Shown here piece after piece: positions 32,213 through 35,345 of a stretch of 35,345 bases of DNA. How positions within the stretch are numbered: the first letter of the stretch is position 1; every line of letters begins with the position of its first letter. A program made the translations under genes and the position numbers. The notes under the pieces were generated by a model. It made no database searches, was not told the origin of the DNA, and was given only the letters and a program-made list of their open reading frames with translations. Location of the stretch: contig JAEUII010000454.1 of the NCBI GenBank assembly GCA_016795145.1, positions 1 to 35,345 on the forward strand, read 5' to 3'. This stretch comes from Planctomycetaceae bacterium (GTDB lineage: Bacteria > Planctomycetota > Planctomycetia > Planctomycetales > Planctomycetaceae).

Positions 32213-33793
32213 ATGGCCGTCAGAACTCGATTTGCCCCCAGTCCTACAGGTTACATGCACATTGGTGGCATGCGAACAGCGTTGTTCAACTGGCTATGGG
32301 CTCGGAAGAACAAAGGGACCTTCATTCTTCGCATCGATGACACGGACCAGCAGCGAAACATTGATGCGGCTCTCGGGCCGATTCTGGATGCCTTTCGCTG
32401 GCTTGGCATGGACTGGGATGAAGGTCCGGAAGTCGGCGGACCCAATGGACCATACTTTCAGTCTCAGAGACGTAGCCTCTACGACGCAGCTCTGCAAAAG
32501 CTTCTGACGTCCGGGCACGCCTACCGCGACTTTGAGCCTCCTGCTGAAACTCAGGCACAGCGAGAACTCGCCGAGAAGGAAAAGCGTGTCTACGTCAGCA
32601 GCCGCGCGTCACTGGCGATTACGGCAGACGAAGTGGCAGCGAAGGTCGCCGCAGGCGATCAGTTTGTCATTCGACTAAAAGTACCGCGTGGTGAAAAGGT
32701 CGTGATCAATGATCATGTCCGAGGAACGGTTGAATGGGACTGCAGCCTGATGCCAGATCCGGTTGTGGCTCGAAGCGACGGATCGCCACTGTATAACTTC
32801 GCAACGGTCGTTGACGACGCAGCGCTGGACATCACGCACGTGATTCGAGCCGAAGAGCATCTTTCCAACACGCCAATTCAGGTACTGCTGCATCGCGCGC
32901 TGGGGAACAAGACGCCGGAATGGGCTCACATTCCTTACGTCGCTGCACCAGGCAGCAAGGAAAAGATCTCAAAGCGAAAGATCGAGCAGTATCGAAAGAA
33001 CCCGATGTTCCAGAAGCTGTTCGAGCTGGGAGATTCGGTTCTGTCGCGACTTGGCTTCGACGCGAAGTCGGATGCTCTTTCGCCGGTGATGGTTGCGTAC
33101 TATCAGCAGGTGGGTTTCATCCCCGCTGGAATTCTGAATGCACTGGTTCGACTTGGATGGTCTTACGATGACCAGACTGAGATCCTGTCGCGCTCAGAAA
33201 TGATTCAGAAGTTCTCTCTGGATCGAGTGATCAAGAGTGCTGCGGGACTTGATCCCGACAAGATGATCAGCTTCCAGTCGCACTGGATGGGGCAGCTCAC
33301 AGCAGCACAGAAGCTTGATGGCGTGCTTCCGTTTCTGAAACAGGCAGGACTGATTGACGACACCCAGTCGGCTCAGACACGCGACTATGTTGCTCAGGTG
33401 ATTGATCTTGCCGGCGATCGCCTGCGTATCTTCGGGGACATCTTTCAGCTGGATGAGTTCTTTGTGGCCGATGACCAAGTCGTTCGCGACGAAAAGAACT
33501 TTGCAAAGCGAGTGGTTTCATCGGAGTCAGCGATTGCAAACCTCGAAACGCTTCAGGAATCATTGGCGACGATTTCAGAATTCAAGGCTCAGCCACTTCA
33601 TGACATGCTGCAGTCGTTCCTTACCGAACGCAGTCTCAAGCCCGGTGACCTTTTCCCCGCTCTTCGCTTGTGCCTGACCGGGAAAGCTCAGGGAGCCGAT
33701 TTGTTCAGAACTCTGGAATTGCTGGGGCGTGACCGCGTCTTAACTCGACTCAAGAAGTCTCTGAGTGACGCTCGAGCAATCAAAGCTGGCTGA
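32213..33793 (+). CDS. gltX: Glutamyl-tRNA synthetase
   Basis: This 526-residue class I synthetase charges tRNA-Glu. The HIGH-type motif is APSPTGYMHIGG (H16-G18), at the expected distance from the N-terminus, and the KMSKS-type motif is EKISKRK (K251-R255), with Ile instead of Met. FILRIDDTD (about 37-45) and the NFATVVDDAALDITHVIRAEEHLSNTPIQ block (about 195-223) fit the catalytic core. The C-terminal anticodon-binding helical domain is complete. The ATG at 32213 follows an A-rich stretch with no strong ribosome site. No zinc-binding SWIM-type cysteines are seen, so it belongs to the group without the zinc motif. It lies 172 bases after the permease and is probably separately transcribed. 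Whether it is discriminating or also charges tRNA-Gln cannot be read here. Confidence 0.96.
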   Translation: MAVRTRFAPSPTGYMHIGGMRTALFNWLWARKNKGTFILRIDDTDQQRNIDAALGPILDAFRWLGMDWDEGPEVGGPNGPYFQSQRRSLYDAALQKLLTSGHAYRDFEPPAETQAQRELAEKEKRVYVSSRASLAITADEVAAKVAAGDQFVIRLKVPRGEKVVINDHVRGTVEWDCSLMPDPVVARSDGSPLYNFATVVDDAALDITHVIRAEEHLSNTPIQVLLHRALGNKTPEWAHIPYVAAPGSKEKISKRKIEQYRKNPMFQKLFELGDSVLSRLGFDAKSDALSPVMVAYYQQVGFIPAGILNALVRLGWSYDDQTEILSRSEMIQKFSLDRVIKSAAGLDPDKMISFQSHWMGQLTAAQKLDGVLPFLKQAGLIDDTQSAQTRDYVAQVIDLAGDRLRIFGDIFQLDEFFVADDQVVRDEKNFAKRVVSSESAIANLETLQESLATISEFKAQPLHDMLQSFLTERSLKPGDLFPALRLCLTGKAQGADLFRTLELLGRDRVLTRLKKSLSDARAIKAG

Positions 33794-33879
33794 GTAAGAA
33801 GTTCCGTCACTGACGGAGCTCTGTTTTGCTGACTGAACTGGATTTTGATTCCTTCCCAGGAACTGTCGTTGAGGACTTT

Positions 33880-34821
33880 ATGGCAACAGTACTTGTGACC
33901 GGCGGAGCGGGATTTCTTGGCAGCCACCTCTGCGATCGTCTAATCGCACGTGGTGACGAAGTCATTTGCGTCGATAATTTTTTCACCGGCTCCAAGGAGA
34001 ATGTTCGCCACCTTGTGGGACATCCTCGATTTGAACTGATTCGTCACGACATCGTCCATCCGCTATATGTTGAAGCCGATCGGATCTTTAACCTCGCCTG
34101 TCCCGCGTCACCTCAGGCTTACCAGTTCAATCCAATCAAGACGATCAAAACGTCCACGGTTGGCATGGTCAACATCATGGGGCTCGCAAAACGCTGTGGT
34201 GCCCGGGTGCTTCACGCTTCCACTTCTGAAGTGTACGGAGATCCCGAAGTGCATCCTCAGACGGAAGACTATTGGGGACACGTAAATCCAATCGGGCCTC
34301 GCAGTTGCTACGACGAAGGCAAGCGAATCGCCGAATCGCTGATGATGAATTACCACGAAGCACATGGCACGGAGATTCGAATTATCAGAATCTTCAACAC
34401 GTATGGTCCTCGCATGGCCCCCGACGATGGTCGTGTCGTTTCCAATTTTATCATTCAGGCGTTGAAGGGCGAAGAGCTAACCGTCTACGGTGATGGGTTG
34501 CAGACTCGCTCGTTCTGCTACGTTGATGACCTGATCGAGGGAATGTTGCGACTGATGGATCAGGACTCTCACACGGGGCCGGTGAACATTGGCAATCCCG
34601 TTGAGAACACCATGCTGGAGCTGGCGGACGCCGTGATCAGAGCCACGGGAAGCAAATCCAAAGTTGCTCACCTGCCGCTCCCTAAAGATGACCCCAAGAA
34701 ACGCTGCCCAGACATTACCAGAGCGAAATCATGGCTGGGCTGGGAGCCACAAGTGCCCCTTGCACAGGGACTGGTCAAGACCGTTGAGTGGTATCGGAAG
34801 AAGCTTGCGGGGCAGACGTGA
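33880..34821 (+). CDS. UDP-glucuronate decarboxylase-like extended SDR
   Basis: This 313-residue NAD-dependent enzyme would convert UDP-glucuronate to UDP-xylose. The ATG at 33880 is chosen because GAGGA lies four bases upstream and the protein then begins with [21 protein letters not shown], the Rossmann NAD loop (TGGAGFLG, 7-14). The catalytic Ser/Thr is in HASTSEVYG (about 112-120), and the YxxxK pair is Y144/K148 in SCYDEGKR. The [32 protein letters not shown] segment and [21 protein letters not shown] are hallmarks of the UXS/ArnA-decarboxylase branch. The C-terminus ends near residue 313 after a usual VEWYRKKL. It may supply xylose for envelope or exopolysaccharide. No glycosyltransferases adjoin it in the window. 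The stop is six bases from the stop of the convergent gene. Confidence 0.92.
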   Translation: MATVLVTGGAGFLGSHLCDRLIARGDEVICVDNFFTGSKENVRHLVGHPRFELIRHDIVHPLYVEADRIFNLACPASPQAYQFNPIKTIKTSTVGMVNIMGLAKRCGARVLHASTSEVYGDPEVHPQTEDYWGHVNPIGPRSCYDEGKRIAESLMMNYHEAHGTEIRIIRIFNTYGPRMAPDDGRVVSNFIIQALKGEELTVYGDGLQTRSFCYVDDLIEGMLRLMDQDSHTGPVNIGNPVENTMLELADAVIRATGSKSKVAHLPLPKDDPKKRCPDITRAKSWLGWEPQVPLAQGLVKTVEWYRKKLAGQT

Positions 34822-34827
34822 TCTGAG

Positions 34828-35345
34828 TCATGGTTCCGTCAACGGACGCCTTATCACCGACTTCGGTGCTGGTTCACCAGCTTCTCCGTCGCGTAGTTCG
34901 GTCGGTTCGTCAGCGCCGAAAGATGCGGGAACGTCACTTTTTTCCGCCAGAGCAAGATCGTCATCCAGAATCATGATCTTCTGCCAGATCTTACGGCTGA
35001 TTCCATTCGTCAGCGTTTCAATGTCGTTCACCGACTGCAGAACAACGCCATCTGATGTGCTTTGGGCGTAGAGGGCGGCCAGCTTCCCAACAAGTGACAG
35101 CATCTCGCTGCAATAATCCAGATACCGAGTGAGCTGGAATGGTGTCAGGGTCCGTTGCGGCGATGACGGAGTACGATGCCCCGGTTTCGCGACGATCTGA
35201 CTTGGGTCCTTCGTCAGCTGGTGCATATCGATGACGTGCGAAAGTGCTCTCAGTTCATGCAGTGACTGAAGAATTCGCAGTCGTTTGATGCGGGATTCAA
35301 GTGTGATCAGAAAGAACAGAGCCGCACCAAGAAGCACGAGACCGT
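34828..35345 (-). CDS. Membrane-associated protein of unknown function (partial at 5' end)
   Basis: The leftward frame is open to the right edge of the window, so the N-terminus is missing; the GTG at 35337 is probably internal. The visible 171 or so residues begin with a hydrophobic segment (VLLGAALFFLITLES) that would be a transmembrane helix. A basic helix and a coiled-coil-prone stretch follow (RLRILQSLHELRALSHVIDMHQLTKDP, then LTPFQLTRYLDYCSEMLSLVGKLAALYAQS). The tail is acidic and proline-rich. LDYCSEMLSLVGKLAALYA and IETLTNGISRKIWQKIMILDD look conserved-like, and I believe similar proteins occur in other planctomycetes, but I cannot name a family. It converges on the UXS-like gene, with stops six bases apart. 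Confidence 0.7.
   Translation of the reverse strand, partial: GLVLLGAALFFLITLESRIKRLRILQSLHELRALSHVIDMHQLTKDPSQIVAKPGHRTPSSPQRTLTPFQLTRYLDYCSEMLSLVGKLAALYAQSTSDGVVLQSVNDIETLTNGISRKIWQKIMILDDDLALAEKSDVPASFGADEPTELRDGEAGEPAPKSVIRRPLTEP

Overview
The window looks like chromosomal DNA from a planctomycete (Planctomycetaceae-like), judged from its gene families. It has a large secreted repeat protein whose N-terminus carries an LEPR-XLL-type motif, a short ECF-type sigma factor opposite a giant Ser/Thr kinase with a beta-propeller, a second multidomain kinase, a secreted sulfatase, an EboE-like protein and a tiny YLDPGSGS membrane protein beside a NoeA-like methyltransferase. No rRNA, tRNA, CRISPR array, transposase or phage module was seen. 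Housekeeping genes (efp, miaB, gltX, ung, pgm-like, a purine nucleoside phosphorylase) lie among accessory genes. Identifications rest on recognition of motifs and family signatures; no database search was run.

Layout. Positions 1-1669 hold the 3' part of a YdeP/FdhF-type molybdopterin oxidoreductase that runs in from the left. Positions 2054-4459 encode an 801-residue repeat protein with about fifteen 26-residue glycine-rich units. An ECF-like sigma factor (4669-5475) converges on a 1306-residue membrane-anchored kinase/beta-propeller protein (5542-9462). Leftward genes follow: a ComM/YifB-type AAA ATPase, a NoeA-like methyltransferase and a 54-residue membrane protein. A secreted TraB-like protein (13465-14502) ends at a strong terminator facing two small overlapping leftward genes, one with a putative zinc-binding Cys/His cluster.

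Positions 15198-20615 hold a rightward run: a tandem GNAT protein, uracil-DNA glycosylase, a conserved protein of unknown function, and a 961-residue secreted protein that fuses a formylglycine-type sulfatase to an M20 amidohydrolase. This converges on a 1088-residue Ser/Thr kinase-TIR-P-loop NTPase protein (20647-23913). Upstream of that, all leftward, are EboE, MiaB with a histidine-rich insert, EF-P with its own terminator, and a purine nucleoside phosphorylase. The right end runs forward: phosphoglucomutase/phosphomannomutase, an orphan RbsC-like permease, glutamyl-tRNA synthetase and a UDP-glucuronate-decarboxylase-like SDR. A leftward membrane protein is cut by the window edge.

The strongest candidates for undescribed biology are the kinase-TIR-NTPase protein, which has the parts of an NAD-depleting signalling or immune protein in one chain, and the sulfatase-amidohydrolase fusion, which could remove a sulfate and cleave an amide in the same extracytoplasmic protein. 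Smaller points are the His-rich loop in MiaB, the small membrane protein/methyltransferase pair, the 26-residue repeat protein, an orphan terminator between divergent genes and several inverted repeats near gene starts.
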